Shown piece by piece: positions 53,627-63,271 of a DNA stretch of 64,000 nucleotides (position 1 is the stretch's first letter; every line of letters starts with the position of its first letter). Source of the DNA: Pedobacter yulinensis (GTDB taxonomy: Bacteria > Bacteroidota > Bacteroidia > Sphingobacteriales > Sphingobacteriaceae); NCBI RefSeq assembly GCF_003029735.1, contig NZ_KZ686268.1:1041769-1105768 (forward strand). The letters run 5' to 3'. The translations under genes were made by a program, and so were the position numbers. The notes below the pieces were generated by a model. The model had not been told where the DNA came from. It made no database searches and saw only the letters and a program-made list of their open reading frames with translations.

Positions 53627-54202
53627 TTATTTTTTACGCGCGGTCAGGTGTACGCCAGGTTCCTTACCTGTTTCGCCTTTACCGGCCGTAGCAGGCTCAG
53701 GCGCCGTCATCTTTAACTGGCTTGCAGGTACCTGTACATTCTTAATCATAAATTCCCGTACGGCTTTGGCACGTTCATCTGCCAGTTTGTTGCCGGCGGC
53801 ATTGCTGCTTACACCCGCAATTTCCAGCGTAGACTCAGGAAATGATTTGGTAAACGTTGAAGCTACCGAGCGGATTTTTGATTGAGCGTCTGCATCGAGC
53901 GCGGCTTTACCCGGTTCAAATACAATGCTCTCGTCGATGGTATAGGCCTGTAAGTTGTCGCTGTTGGTTGCAGATGAGTCTGAAACATGCAGATTGGCAT
54001 CGGGTTTAGGTTCAACACCTGACCAATTTGCATTGATCTCACTTTCAATGGTAGATGAGTCCCTGGCAGCACCCCGGTGGTCTGAGGAATGGTCGCTTTT
54101 ACCGGTAGTAAAAATAATTACCAGTACGAGCGTAACAGCTATAGCACCCAGAGCCAGGTACCAGTTTTTTGGAGTTTTAGGTTTTTGTTCATGGACAGCC
54201 AT
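53627..54202 (-). CDS. OmpA-domain membrane-anchored protein
   Basis: A 191-residue protein with one N-terminal membrane segment (about residues 14-33) and a Ser/Asp-rich linker. The OmpA C-terminal-like domain, about residues 85-175, contains SIVFEPGKAALDADAQSKIR and the family motif NKLADERAKAVREFMI, which binds peptidoglycan. It should be anchored in the inner membrane with the domain in the periplasm, in contact with the cell wall. It shares the strand with dxs (57 bases upstream) but may be separately transcribed. Confidence 0.8.
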   Translation of the reverse strand: MAVHEQKPKTPKNWYLALGAIAVTLVLVIIFTTGKSDHSSDHRGAARDSSTIESEINANWSGVEPKPDANLHVSDSSATNSDNLQAYTIDESIVFEPGKAALDADAQSKIRSVASTFTKSFPESTLEIAGVSSNAAGNKLADERAKAVREFMIKNVQVPASQLKMTAPEPATAGKGETGKEPGVHLTARKK

Positions 54203-54259
54203 AGTACTTAAGTTTTAGTACTAATGGAAACAGCGTTCGGGCGCGAATGTTTGATTAAG

Positions 54260-56188
54260 CTAGCCGGCCATGGTCTTGGTAGCCCTTATTTTGGCCATTC
54301 CCCTGACAGTGGTAATAATGCTTTCCGTATCGTAGCCGCACTCTGCCCACAATTCGGGCTGCTCGCCGTGTTCGATGATCCGGTCCGGAATGCCGAGCCT
54401 GATCACCTCTGCATGATAATTGTGGTCTGCCATAAACTCCAGCACTGCGGTGCCCATGCCGCCCTGTAAACACCCATCTTCTACGGTGATCACTTTTTTG
54501 TAGGTCGTAAAGACCTCATGCAATAGCCGCTCATCAAGTGGTTTCACAAAACGAAGGTCATAGTGCGCAGGGTAAATTCCTTCTGTATTGAGCTCCCTGC
54601 AGGCCGTAACGGCAAAATTCCCTACATGGCCGATGGTCAGGATCGCTACTTCGTCGCCCGCGCAGATCATACGTCCCTTTCCAGGTTCAAGCGCCTTAAA
54701 AGGACGTTTCCAGTCGGCGAGTACCCCGTTTCCACGCGGATAACGTATGCTGAAGGGGCCCATGTCAGGTAATTGTGCCGTATACATCATGTTTCGCAGC
54801 TCCTCTTCATTCATGGGAGCGCCAACGATCATGTTTGGAATGCAGCGCATAAAGGCCAGGTCGTAAGCCCCATGATGCGTTGGGCCGTCTGCACCAGCAA
54901 GGCCGGCGCGGTCAAGGCAGAAGACCACGTTTAGTTTCTGTATGGCCACGTCATGAATAACCTGGTCATAAGCGCGCTGCATAAAACTCGAATAAATATT
55001 GCAGAAAGGCACGAGCCCCTGGGCTGCCAGTCCGGCAGAAAAAGTAACCGCATGCTGTTCTGCAATGCCGACGTCGAAGGCCCGGGTGGGCATGGCTTTC
55101 ATCATGATGTTGAGCGATGATCCTGAAGGCATGGCCGGTGTAATGCCAACTACTTTCTCATTCGCCTCTGCCAGTTCGACCATGGTGTGGCCAAAAACAT
55201 CCTGATACTTTGGCGGCTGTGCTTTTGCAGAAACCGGCTTCTTGATTTCGCCGGTAATTTTATCAAATAACCCGGGGGCATGCCATTTGGTCTGGTCTTT
55301 TTCTGCCAGGGCAAAACCTTTCCCCTTAACCGTTACGCAGTGCAGCAGTTTAGGGCCGGGAATTTCTTTTAAATCTTTGATGATCGCAGCCAGTCGCTTT
55401 ACGTCATGGCCATCAACCGGGCCAAAATACCGGAAGTTCAGCGCCTCGAACAGGTTGCTGTTTTTTAACAGCGTTCCTTTGATGCTCTTTTCGATTTTTT
55501 TAACAAACTTGTGTGCATTTGGCCCCAGTTCCGATAGTTTACTCAGCACTGTCGAAATATCATCACGAAAACGATTGTAAGACCTGGAGGTGGTAATGCT
55601 GGTCAGGTATTCTTTCAGTGCACCGACATTGGGGTCTATCGACATACAGTTGTCGTTCAGCACAACCAGCACATTTGAATTTTCAATGCCGGCATGGTTC
55701 AGCCCTTCGAAAGCCATTCCGGCCGTCATCGCGCCGTCGCCGATTACAGCTACATGCTGGCGGTCTTTTTCGCCCTTAAGCTGCGAGGCAACAGCCATGC
55801 CGAGCGCGGCCGAGATGGAGGTCGATGAATGGCCTACTCCGAAGGTATCATATTCACTCTCACTGATTTTCGGAAACCCGCTGATGCCTTTGTAAATGCG
55901 GTTGGTATGAAACACTTCCCGGCGGCCGGTCAGGATCTTGTGCCCGTAAGCCTGGTGGCCTACATCCCAGACCAGTTTATCGTAAGGCGTGTTCAGTGCA
56001 TAGTGTAAGGCAACCGTCAACTCGACCACGCCGAGACTTGCACCAAAATGACCGCCATTCACGCTGACCACATCGATGATGTATTGTCGAAGCTCATGGC
56101 AGATCTGCTCAAGTTCTGCTTCGGTATACCGCTTAAGATCAGCGGGGTAATTTATAGTGGACAACAACGGACCTGCCTTAACTTCCAT
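54260..56188 (-). CDS. dxs: 1-deoxy-D-xylulose-5-phosphate synthase
   Basis: A 642-residue thiamine-diphosphate enzyme that condenses pyruvate and glyceraldehyde-3-phosphate, opening the MEP route to isoprenoids, including undecaprenyl carriers. GDGAMTAGMAFEGLNHAG binds ThDP and Mg. GVGHSSTSISAALGMA, the DVGIAEQHAVTFSAGLA active-site Glu region and DRAGLAGADGPTHHG are all intact. ATG 56188 is chosen; a start at 56218 would add ten residues and run over the promoter. A TATTTTTG box lies 15 bases upstream on the minus strand. Confidence 0.96.
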   Translation of the reverse strand: MEVKAGPLLSTINYPADLKRYTEAELEQICHELRQYIIDVVSVNGGHFGASLGVVELTVALHYALNTPYDKLVWDVGHQAYGHKILTGRREVFHTNRIYKGISGFPKISESEYDTFGVGHSSTSISAALGMAVASQLKGEKDRQHVAVIGDGAMTAGMAFEGLNHAGIENSNVLVVLNDNCMSIDPNVGALKEYLTSITTSRSYNRFRDDISTVLSKLSELGPNAHKFVKKIEKSIKGTLLKNSNLFEALNFRYFGPVDGHDVKRLAAIIKDLKEIPGPKLLHCVTVKGKGFALAEKDQTKWHAPGLFDKITGEIKKPVSAKAQPPKYQDVFGHTMVELAEANEKVVGITPAMPSGSSLNIMMKAMPTRAFDVGIAEQHAVTFSAGLAAQGLVPFCNIYSSFMQRAYDQVIHDVAIQKLNVVFCLDRAGLAGADGPTHHGAYDLAFMRCIPNMIVGAPMNEEELRNMMYTAQLPDMGPFSIRYPRGNGVLADWKRPFKALEPGKGRMICAGDEVAILTIGHVGNFAVTACRELNTEGIYPAHYDLRFVKPLDERLLHEVFTTYKKVITVEDGCLQGGMGTAVLEFMADHNYHAEVIRLGIPDRIIEHGEQPELWAECGYDTESIITTVRGMAKIRATKTMAG

Positions 56189-56202
56189 ATCCTGGTCTGG
56201 TG

Positions 56203-56210
56203 CAAAAATA
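56203..56210 (-). promoter_or_regulatory. dxs promoter -7 box
   Basis: Read on the minus strand this is TATTTTTG, an exact TAnnTTTG match, about 15 bases before the dxs ATG. This argues for ATG 56188. Confidence 0.5.
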
Positions 56211-56303
56211 AGATGCAAAGTAAACTATTTTGTTTTATATATTAACCAAAAAGCTACGGGTTTGTGTGAATAGTTTGAAACAAAACTTCTAAGCCCAATA
56301 TCG

Positions 56304-56311
56304 TATATTTG
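56304..56311 (+). promoter_or_regulatory. scpA promoter -7 box
   Basis: TATATTTG matches TAnnTTTG exactly and ends 8 bases before the scpA ATG, so the mRNA would be nearly leaderless. Confidence 0.55.
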
Positions 56312-56318
56312 AACCTCA

Positions 56319-57086
56319 ATGGCAAATGACGAGCAAGGCAGTTTCGAGATCCGGCTACCCGTATTTGAGGGCCCGTTTGACCTGCTCCTTTTTTTTATCG
56401 AAAAGGACGAACTGCAGATCCACGAGATAGAGATAGCCAAAATTACAGATGATTTTCTGAACTACCTGCACCGCATGACGGCGCTGAATGTAGAACTGGC
56501 AGGTGAATTTATCCTTGTGGCCGCTACCCTGATGCGCATCAAGTCAAAAATGCTCTTGCCGCGGCCTGAGCATGACGCAGATGGAAACGAGGTAGACCCA
56601 CAGCAGGACCTGATCGCCAAGCTCATTGCCTACAAACAGTTTAAAGAAGTGGCCGAAAAACTCAGGGTATTCGAAGATGCGCGGATGCTGCAGTTCAGGC
56701 GGGGAAATTTTGAGCAGGACCTGCAGCTGATGGCCGAAACGGCTCCCGCCGCTGTAGCCGATGAACTGCACAGCCTGGACTTGTATAAACTGCTTATGGC
56801 CTACCAGCGGGTTAACCAAAAGTATGACTTTCGGAAAGTAGAAGTCAAACACACTGTCGTTCAATATCCTTATACGATCACCCAGCAGAAGAACGTCATT
56901 GCGCAGCTTGTTGAAATAAATCGCAGTCTTGATTTTGCATTAATTTCAAAAAATTCAGAGAACAAGGTCCATTTCGTCTATAATTTCCTTGCCATTCTGG
57001 AAATGCTGCAGCAAAAATTATTAAATATTCAAATTGGAGCGGGGTTCAACAATTTCACTGTAAGTGCTTATGAATTTGAGGCTTGA
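56319..57086 (+). CDS. scpA: Segregation and condensation protein A
   Basis: A 255-residue kleisin that bridges the SMC heads and, with ScpB, forms the condensin complex for chromosome segregation. The opening IRLPVFEGPFDLLLFFIEKD and the segment EFILVAATLMRIKSKMLLPR near residues 64-83 are standard for ScpA. The C-terminal winged-helix part is less conserved, as usual. SMC and ScpB are not in the window. It is divergent from dxs. Confidence 0.93.
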   Translation: MANDEQGSFEIRLPVFEGPFDLLLFFIEKDELQIHEIEIAKITDDFLNYLHRMTALNVELAGEFILVAATLMRIKSKMLLPRPEHDADGNEVDPQQDLIAKLIAYKQFKEVAEKLRVFEDARMLQFRRGNFEQDLQLMAETAPAAVADELHSLDLYKLLMAYQRVNQKYDFRKVEVKHTVVQYPYTITQQKNVIAQLVEINRSLDFALISKNSENKVHFVYNFLAILEMLQQKLLNIQIGAGFNNFTVSAYEFEA

Positions 57087-57103
57087 AATTGTTGCCGATT
57101 CCT

Positions 57104-57111
57104 TAATTTTG
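57104..57111 (+). promoter_or_regulatory. glyA promoter -7 box
   Basis: TAATTTTG matches TAnnTTTG exactly, with TTG at 57083-57085, 18 bases upstream. It lies 23 bases before the glyA start. Confidence 0.65.
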
Positions 57112-57134
57112 CTTCTTTAAAAACCAACTTATAA

Positions 57135-58406
57135 ATGAAAAGAGATACCCAGATTTTCGATCTTATTAACCAGGAACTCGACCGTCAGGAACATGGGCTG
57201 GAATTGATTGCTTCAGAGAATTTTGTGAGTAAACAGGTAATCGAAGCAGCAGGGTCTGTTTTGACGAACAAATATGCTGAAGGCCTGCCCGGCAAACGGT
57301 ATTACGGTGGCTGCCAGGTTGTAGATCAGGTGGAAACACTGGCTATTGAACGCGCTAAGGAACTTTTTGGTGCTGCATGGGTCAATGTGCAACCGCATTC
57401 AGGTGCTCAGGCCAATTCTGCCGTTATGCTGGCCGTACTTCAGCCGGGTGATAAAATTCTGGGATTTGATCTTTCTCATGGCGGTCACTTGACACATGGT
57501 TCGCCTGTTAACTTTTCAGGAAAACTGTACCAGCCGCTTTTTTATGGAGTGGTGAAAGAAACCGGCCTGATCGATTATAAAAAACTGGAAGAAACGGCCC
57601 TGGCCGAAAAACCAAAACTGATTATCTGCGGGGCTTCTGCCTATTCACGGGAATGGGATTATGCATTCATCCGTTCTGTCGCCGACAAGATCGGGGCGCT
57701 GGTGCTTGCCGATATTTCTCACCCAGCCGGCCTGATCGCCAAAGGTTTACTGGCTGATCCCCTTCCGCACTGTCACATTGTAACCACCACCACACACAAA
57801 ACACTGCGGGGGCCACGTGGAGGTATGATCATGATGGGCCAGGATTTTGAAAATCCTTTCGGATTGAAGACGCCAAAAGGGGAAACCAAAATGATGTCGG
57901 CTTTACTGGATGCAGCCGTTTTTCCGGGCACGCAAGGTGGTCCGCTTGAGCACATCATCGCTGCCAAAGCAGTAGCCTTCGGCGAAGCCCTGACAGATGA
58001 ATACGGCACATACATCAAACAGGTTCAAACAAACGCCCAGGCCATGGCCAAAGCTTTCCTGGAAAAAGGATATGGCATCATTTCGGGCGGTACAGATAAC
58101 CACCTGATGCTGATCGACCTGCGCAATAAAAACATTACCGGTAAACTTGCTGAAAATGCGCTTGAAAAAGCAGACATTACCGTCAACAAAAACATGGTTC
58201 CGTTCGATGATAAGTCACCATTCGTAACATCCGGTTTCCGGGTCGGTACGGCAGCGATTACTTCCAGGGGAATGAAAGAGTCAGACATGCAGGCCGTTGT
58301 TGACCTGATTGACCGGGTGCTGGCCGATGCAGAGAACGAAGAAACCATTGCCGCCGTGCGCGCGGAAGTACGGGACTTAGTAAGCAAATTTCCTCTTTAT
58401 AAATAA
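57135..58406 (+). CDS. glyA: Serine hydroxymethyltransferase
   Basis: A 423-residue PLP enzyme interconverting serine and glycine with tetrahydrofolate, the main supply of one-carbon units. The PLP lysine is Lys222 in [26 protein letters not shown], the folate-side [13 protein letters not shown] and [12 protein letters not shown] are intact. Length is normal for the family. A hybrid histidine kinase begins just 20 bases downstream, so the two could share a transcript. Confidence 0.97.
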   Translation: MKRDTQIFDLINQELDRQEHGLELIASENFVSKQVIEAAGSVLTNKYAEGLPGKRYYGGCQVVDQVETLAIERAKELFGAAWVNVQPHSGAQANSAVMLAVLQPGDKILGFDLSHGGHLTHGSPVNFSGKLYQPLFYGVVKETGLIDYKKLEETALAEKPKLIICGASAYSREWDYAFIRSVADKIGALVLADISHPAGLIAKGLLADPLPHCHIVTTTTHKTLRGPRGGMIMMGQDFENPFGLKTPKGETKMMSALLDAAVFPGTQGGPLEHIIAAKAVAFGEALTDEYGTYIKQVQTNAQAMAKAFLEKGYGIISGGTDNHLMLIDLRNKNITGKLAENALEKADITVNKNMVPFDDKSPFVTSGFRVGTAAITSRGMKESDMQAVVDLIDRVLADAENEETIAAVRAEVRDLVSKFPLYK

Positions 58407-58426
58407 GATGACCTGAATTTCCTGAA

Positions 58427-61189
58427 ATGGACGAACCGTCAACCTTCCTGCCCGACGACACGCTTCAGCCATCGCAGCTGGGTGTGCATGGCGTTAGTGA
58501 ACAGGGACAGGAGCTGGCGTTCGATAATTTTACCAGGCTCGCGGCCATGATCTGCGAGGTGCCGCGAGCCTATATTTCGTTCAAAGAAGGAGAATTGTTG
58601 TGGATCCGGTCGGCAACCGGCCTTGAAGAATCGAAAGTATTGCTTGAAGGTACGCTGACGGGTTTCGTGATCGACACCGCAGCATTCTTACTCGTCGAAG
58701 ACGCAAGTGCCGATACCAGGTTCATGGAGGCTTCAGCGGTAGCTGGAAGCCCGCACGTCCGGTTCTTTGCCGGCATGCCGCTGATCGATGCCGCAGGCAA
58801 CTGCCTGGGCGCTTTCTGTGTGTGCGACATGAAAAAGCGATCACTGACCGAAGCGCAGCGCATTACACTTGAAACATTGTCAAGGGAGGTCATCCTGCAC
58901 CTTTCCCTGCGAAAAAGCAACTTTGCGCTTCAGGAACAGCTTACACGCAGCCGGGAATTTGTCGATATCTTCAACCTCTCTCCCGATCTGCATTGTATCC
59001 TTGACCGTCAGGGCAAAATCCTGTTTATCAATGCAGCTGTAACCACCATGTTCGGTTACCAGCCTGAAGAGGTCTCTGGCGAAAGTATCTGGACATTCTG
59101 CCATGAAGATGATCGGAAGGAACTTTTACGCCTGCTCGAGTCAGGCCTGAAGAACCATGAAAAACAATTTAACATCGAGTTCAGGATCGTTGGAAATTAT
59201 GCCGAAACCCGCTGGGTCAACTGGAACATGGTCTCGAAAGGGGATCGCTGGTATGGCTATGGCCGGGATGTAACCGAGAGCAAACGTGTACAGAGTGAGC
59301 TGCTTCAATTGTCGTTTGTAGCGAGTAAGGTGAACAACGGAATCGTGATCAGTGATGCAAACAGCCAGATAACCTGGGTCAATAACGCCTTCGAAAAAAT
59401 CACCGGTTTCGGCTCTGAGGACCTGCGCGGCAAACGGCTTGGCGACCTTATAGCAGGGCCGAAAACCGATTTGCTGCTCATTGAAAAGGCGCGAAAGCTT
59501 AGCCGGAACAAACAATCATTTACCGTAGATATTCTCGCCTACCGCAAAGATAAACGCCCCATCTGGTTATCGATCTATAATACGGTTGTGCTGGATGAAG
59601 AGGGCAAGGTTGATGCAGAGGTAGAGATTATCCTTGACATTACAGAAAAAAAGAAGGCCGAAGAACAGTTGCAGGTCTTGTCGCTCGTGGCGAGCAAAGC
59701 GAATACCGGCGTGGTTATTTACAACCGCAGCGGTCACATTACCTGGGTAAACGAATCGTTCGAAAAGTTAAGCGGGTACCCGTTAAAGGATTTGCTGGGT
59801 AAGCGGCCAGGCGACCTTTTGGCTGCGCCCGAGACCGATCTGTCGCGAATCGAAGAAGCGCGAAACAAAGCCGGACTGAAACAGCCTTATTACCTTGAGA
59901 TCCAGGCAAGAGACAAGAGCGGGCGGGGAATGTGGGTGTCGGTCGCCAACACACCCATTGTCAATGCAGAGGGTGAGGTTGAACGCCAGGTCGAGCTGAT
60001 CACCGACATCACTGAACGCAAAGCATTCGAGGCGGAGATCATTGACGCGAAAGAACAGGCCCTGCGTTTAAGCGAGGCCAAAGAAATGTTCCTGTCTGTC
60101 ATGAGCCATGAGATCCGCACACCGCTTAATGCCGTGATCGGCATGACCAATCTCCTGCTTGATAACGATCCCAAAGAGTCGCAGCTGGCAGACCTGAACA
60201 TTTTGAAGTTTTCTGCAGATAACCTGCTTAGTATTATCAACGACATCCTGGATTTTACCAAGATAGAAACAGGTAAGCTGCAATTGGAAAAACTACCCCT
60301 CGACATCGTGGCGCTTTGCCGGGATATTATCCAGTCTTTACAGGTAAATGCGGCCAAGCGAGGCAACACACTCCGGTTAAATGCCGGTTCGCTTCCGCTT
60401 GTTACGGGCGACAGGACAAGGCTGTATCAGGTGCTCATGAATCTGCTTGGAAATGCGATCAAATTTACTGAAAACGGCCTGATTGAACTCAATGTCAGCG
60501 ACGTTGGGCAAGCCGACGGCGAAATAAGCCTGCATTTTGAAGTACGCGATACCGGCATTGGCATACCGGCTGACAAACAGGAATATGTATTTGAAGCTTT
60601 TACTCAGGCAAAGACAGAAATATCCCGCAAGTATGGCGGCACCGGTCTGGGTCTGGCAATTACTAAAAAACTGCTTGGTCTGCATCAGGCAGATCTTCAA
60701 TTGCATAGCCGGGAAGGAGAGGGAACAGCTTTCTCTTTCACGATTAGCTTTTCGCTAGCCGCCACCGATGCGGTTCAGATACCTGAAACCAAAGCCGGAG
60801 ACCTGTATGCAGGAAGACGAATACTTGTTGTAGATGACAATGAGGTCAATATCGTTATTGCCAGGCGTATCTTTGAACGTTGGGGTGTCAAGGTCGATTC
60901 GGCCGCTAACGGGCAGGAAGCTGTTGACATGATCCTGAACGAGCCGCCCTACGATATGGTCTTTATGGACGTTCATATGCCGGTTCTTGATGGCTATGAG
61001 GCGACGCGGAAGATCAGGGAAATTGGCGGTACGTACCTGGCCAGCCTGCCAATCGTTGCGCTGAGTGCTTCTATTGAAAGAGAGGAAGCTGAGGCGTTTG
61101 CTGATAGTGGGATGAGCGCTTACCTGCTGAAACCCTTTAAGCCGGAAGAAGTGCGGAATATCTTTGATGCTTTTTTCACCGCACACTAA
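58427..61189 (+). CDS. Hybrid histidine kinase GAF-PAS-PAS-PAS-HisKA-HATPase-REC
   Basis: A 920-residue signalling protein with no membrane segment, so a cytoplasmic sensor. A GAF domain lies at about 25-160, with a conserved PRAYISFKEGE start. PAS domains follow at about 170-285, 290-410 and 413-535. The second and third are clearly duplicates, sharing TWVN-FEK and the LxGKRxGDL pattern. HisKA has the phosphorylated His561 in MSHEIRTPLNAV, followed by the ATPase boxes (DTGIGI, GGTGLGLAI). A C-terminal receiver domain holds Asp848 in VFMDVHMPVLDG. There is no output domain and no partner regulator nearby. Signal unknown. Confidence 0.93.
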   Translation: MDEPSTFLPDDTLQPSQLGVHGVSEQGQELAFDNFTRLAAMICEVPRAYISFKEGELLWIRSATGLEESKVLLEGTLTGFVIDTAAFLLVEDASADTRFMEASAVAGSPHVRFFAGMPLIDAAGNCLGAFCVCDMKKRSLTEAQRITLETLSREVILHLSLRKSNFALQEQLTRSREFVDIFNLSPDLHCILDRQGKILFINAAVTTMFGYQPEEVSGESIWTFCHEDDRKELLRLLESGLKNHEKQFNIEFRIVGNYAETRWVNWNMVSKGDRWYGYGRDVTESKRVQSELLQLSFVASKVNNGIVISDANSQITWVNNAFEKITGFGSEDLRGKRLGDLIAGPKTDLLLIEKARKLSRNKQSFTVDILAYRKDKRPIWLSIYNTVVLDEEGKVDAEVEIILDITEKKKAEEQLQVLSLVASKANTGVVIYNRSGHITWVNESFEKLSGYPLKDLLGKRPGDLLAAPETDLSRIEEARNKAGLKQPYYLEIQARDKSGRGMWVSVANTPIVNAEGEVERQVELITDITERKAFEAEIIDAKEQALRLSEAKEMFLSVMSHEIRTPLNAVIGMTNLLLDNDPKESQLADLNILKFSADNLLSIINDILDFTKIETGKLQLEKLPLDIVALCRDIIQSLQVNAAKRGNTLRLNAGSLPLVTGDRTRLYQVLMNLLGNAIKFTENGLIELNVSDVGQADGEISLHFEVRDTGIGIPADKQEYVFEAFTQAKTEISRKYGGTGLGLAITKKLLGLHQADLQLHSREGEGTAFSFTISFSLAATDAVQIPETKAGDLYAGRRILVVDDNEVNIVIARRIFERWGVKVDSAANGQEAVDMILNEPPYDMVFMDVHMPVLDGYEATRKIREIGGTYLASLPIVALSASIEREEAEAFADSGMSAYLLKPFKPEEVRNIFDAFFTAH

Positions 61190-61209
61190 TTGCCTTCTCA
61201 TCAAAAGTA

Positions 61210-61245
61210 AAGGGCCGATATTTTGCTATGAAAATATCGACCCTT
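61210..61245. terminator. Bidirectional hairpin between the kinase and comF
   Basis: A 15-pair stem with one mismatch (AAGGG-C-CGATATTTT at 61210-61224, complement at 61231-61245) sits in the convergent gap. There is no long T-run on either side, so termination efficiency is uncertain. Confidence 0.6.
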
Positions 61246-61358
61246 ACCATCTAAATTAACGCTCTCGATATTATAAACGGGCCCGTTTGGAAAATGTTGC
61301 ACAGGCAACTGAAAAAATCTGAATTAAATACCAAGGTGCTCGCTGACAACCACTTATG

Positions 61359-62051
61359 TCATTCTGTGAAAGCCAGTGTAGCCAGGCTTACCGATGCAGC
61401 CCCGGCACCAAGCAGCACGAGGGCGCAGGCTTCGGCCGTAGAGCCGGTCGTGACCACATCATCAATAAGTAATACATGCCTTCCGTTAATGTTTGCGGCG
61501 GGCTGCAATTCAAATACCTGACGCATGTTTTCATACCTGCTGAACCGGCTTCTGCGGGTCTGGCTGCTGGTTTTCTGCGTTTTGACCAATACCTTGTCGC
61601 TTAGCAACAAGTTCGCTGTGGCACAAAGCCCGGCCGCAATCAGCCAGCTCTGGTTGTACCCACGCTTCCGCTCGTTCCTTTTGTACATGGGAACCGGGAT
61701 AACGTCGTCTGGCCGGGTTAGGGCAGACTGCATAAGTTGCCTGGCCAGCAGGGTGCCCATGAGCCTGGCTAACTCGGGTTTATGGCCATATTTAAGCCTG
61801 TGAAGCAGGGTTTGAACGCGCCCCCCCTTTCGGAAATACAGCAGGGCCGTTGCGGCCGCCAGGGGTACGCGCCCCCAGAATTGCCGGGCAAGCCGGTTTT
61901 CAGGATCGGTATGGTAATCTGTATAAGGCAGATTATAGATGCAGTCGGTGCAAATTAACGTCTCGCCCCTGAACAGCGGTTTCCCACAGGCCTGACAAGG
62001 TTCAGGGAAGAGCAGGAGTGAAAAATCATACAACAAAGCAGCCGCTTTCAT
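61359..62051 (-). CDS. comF: ComF-family phosphoribosyltransferase-like protein
   Basis: A 230-residue protein. An N-terminal four-Cys zinc motif (CQACGKPLFRGETLICTDC) precedes a PRT-like domain whose PRPP loop is VLLIDDVVTTGSTAEA near residue 190. VIPVPMYKRNERKRGYNQS, another ComF hallmark, lies near residue 117. ComF is needed for DNA uptake in naturally competent bacteria; the Bacteroidota role has not been shown. Its convergent neighbour is the hybrid kinase. Confidence 0.88.
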   Translation of the reverse strand: MKAAALLYDFSLLLFPEPCQACGKPLFRGETLICTDCIYNLPYTDYHTDPENRLARQFWGRVPLAAATALLYFRKGGRVQTLLHRLKYGHKPELARLMGTLLARQLMQSALTRPDDVIPVPMYKRNERKRGYNQSWLIAAGLCATANLLLSDKVLVKTQKTSSQTRRSRFSRYENMRQVFELQPAANINGRHVLLIDDVVTTGSTAEACALVLLGAGAASVSLATLAFTE

Positions 62052-62097
62052 AACTTTTATTTCTTAAAAGTTATGAAAATAATTTGAAGGTTAACAG

Positions 62098-63147
62098 CTA
62101 GTTTTTTTCTTTTACCGCAAGTTGGCCACAGGCGGCATCAATATCTTTGCCACGGCTGCGCCTGATGTTGGTAATAATCCCTTTCGATTTGAGGTGGGCA
62201 GAAAAGGCCTCGATCTTGTCACCATCGGCGTTTTTGAAATCGGCAAAAGCAATAGGATTGTATTCGATCAGGTTTACCTTACAAGGAATGTGTTTGCAGA
62301 ACCTGGCCAGTTCAGCCGCGTCTTCCAGTTCGTCATTGAAATTATGGAAGACAATGTACTCGTAGGTAACCGGGTTTTTGGTCTTGGCAAAATAATATTT
62401 TAATGCGTCGGCAAGTGCAGGCAGCGAATTCTGCTCATTGATCGGCATGATCTCGTTTCGTTTGCTGTCGTTCGCTGCGTGAAGGGAAAGGGCCAGATTG
62501 AACTTAACCTGGTCATCGCCAAGTTTCCTGATCATTTTTGCAATGCCGGCTGTTGAAACGGTGATGCGTTTGTAAGACATATTCAGACCGTCAGGTGCCG
62601 TAATGCGGTCTATGGACCGCAGCACGTTCGCATAGTTAAGCAAAGGCTCGCCCATGCCCATATAAACGATATTTGTTAGGGGCACATTGTAGTTCTTTTT
62701 TGCCTGCTGGTCGATCAAGACGACCTGATCATAGATTTCATCGGCGTTCAGGTTTCGTTTCCGGTCCATGTATCCGGTGGCGCAAAACTTACAGGTCAGG
62801 CTGCAGCCCACCTGTGAGCTCACACAAGCAGTCATGCGATCGTCTGCAGGGATCAGTACTCCTTCTACGATATTCGCATCGGCCAGGCGGAATGTACTTT
62901 TGATGGTCTGGTCAGCGCTGAACTGAGAATTGTTCACCTCGACCGCATTAATCACACAGGTTTCCTTCAGTTTCTCACGGAGCTCCTTAGACAAATTGCT
63001 CATTTCATCAAAGCTACGCGCTGATTTTTCCCACAGCCACTGATAAACCTGTTTGGCGCGGTAGGCTGGCTGGCTCATGGCCACAAAATGCTGCTGCAGC
63101 TGCTCCAGGTTGAGTGAACGAATGTCTGTCTTTTTTGTGGAAACCAT
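62098..63147 (-). CDS. rlmN: 23S rRNA (adenine2503-C2)-methyltransferase
   Basis: A 349-residue radical SAM enzyme methylating A2503 of 23S rRNA and A37 of some tRNAs. The Cys-x3-Cys-x2-Cys cluster motif is CSLTCKFCATG. YMGMGEPLLNY, SLHAANDSKRNEIMPIN and the C-terminal CGQLA, which holds the mechanistic Cys, are present. The other catalytic Cys is in MTACVSSQVGC. ATG 63147 gives MVSTKK; a TTG three codons before is also possible. The gene is in tandem with the dinB gene upstream, separated by a terminator. Confidence 0.95.
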   Translation of the reverse strand: MVSTKKTDIRSLNLEQLQQHFVAMSQPAYRAKQVYQWLWEKSARSFDEMSNLSKELREKLKETCVINAVEVNNSQFSADQTIKSTFRLADANIVEGVLIPADDRMTACVSSQVGCSLTCKFCATGYMDRKRNLNADEIYDQVVLIDQQAKKNYNVPLTNIVYMGMGEPLLNYANVLRSIDRITAPDGLNMSYKRITVSTAGIAKMIRKLGDDQVKFNLALSLHAANDSKRNEIMPINEQNSLPALADALKYYFAKTKNPVTYEYIVFHNFNDELEDAAELARFCKHIPCKVNLIEYNPIAFADFKNADGDKIEAFSAHLKSKGIITNIRRSRGKDIDAACGQLAVKEKN

Positions 63148-63191
63148 TACCTGCAAAATTACCGAAAATTAACTGCAAACCCAGAACGCCG

Positions 63192-63228
63192 GAAAAAAAT
63201 GATCCCGGGCCGATAAACGGGCCGGGAG
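63192..63228 (-). terminator. Intrinsic terminator after the dinB gene
   Basis: On the minus strand TCCCGG-CCCG pairs with CGGCCCGGGA with one mismatch around a TTTAT loop (63203-63228). A seven-T run follows at 63193-63199. Confidence 0.8.
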
Positions 63229-63271
63229 CAGAAAAGACGGGATGACAATCAGTTAACGGTTTACCGGGGCA

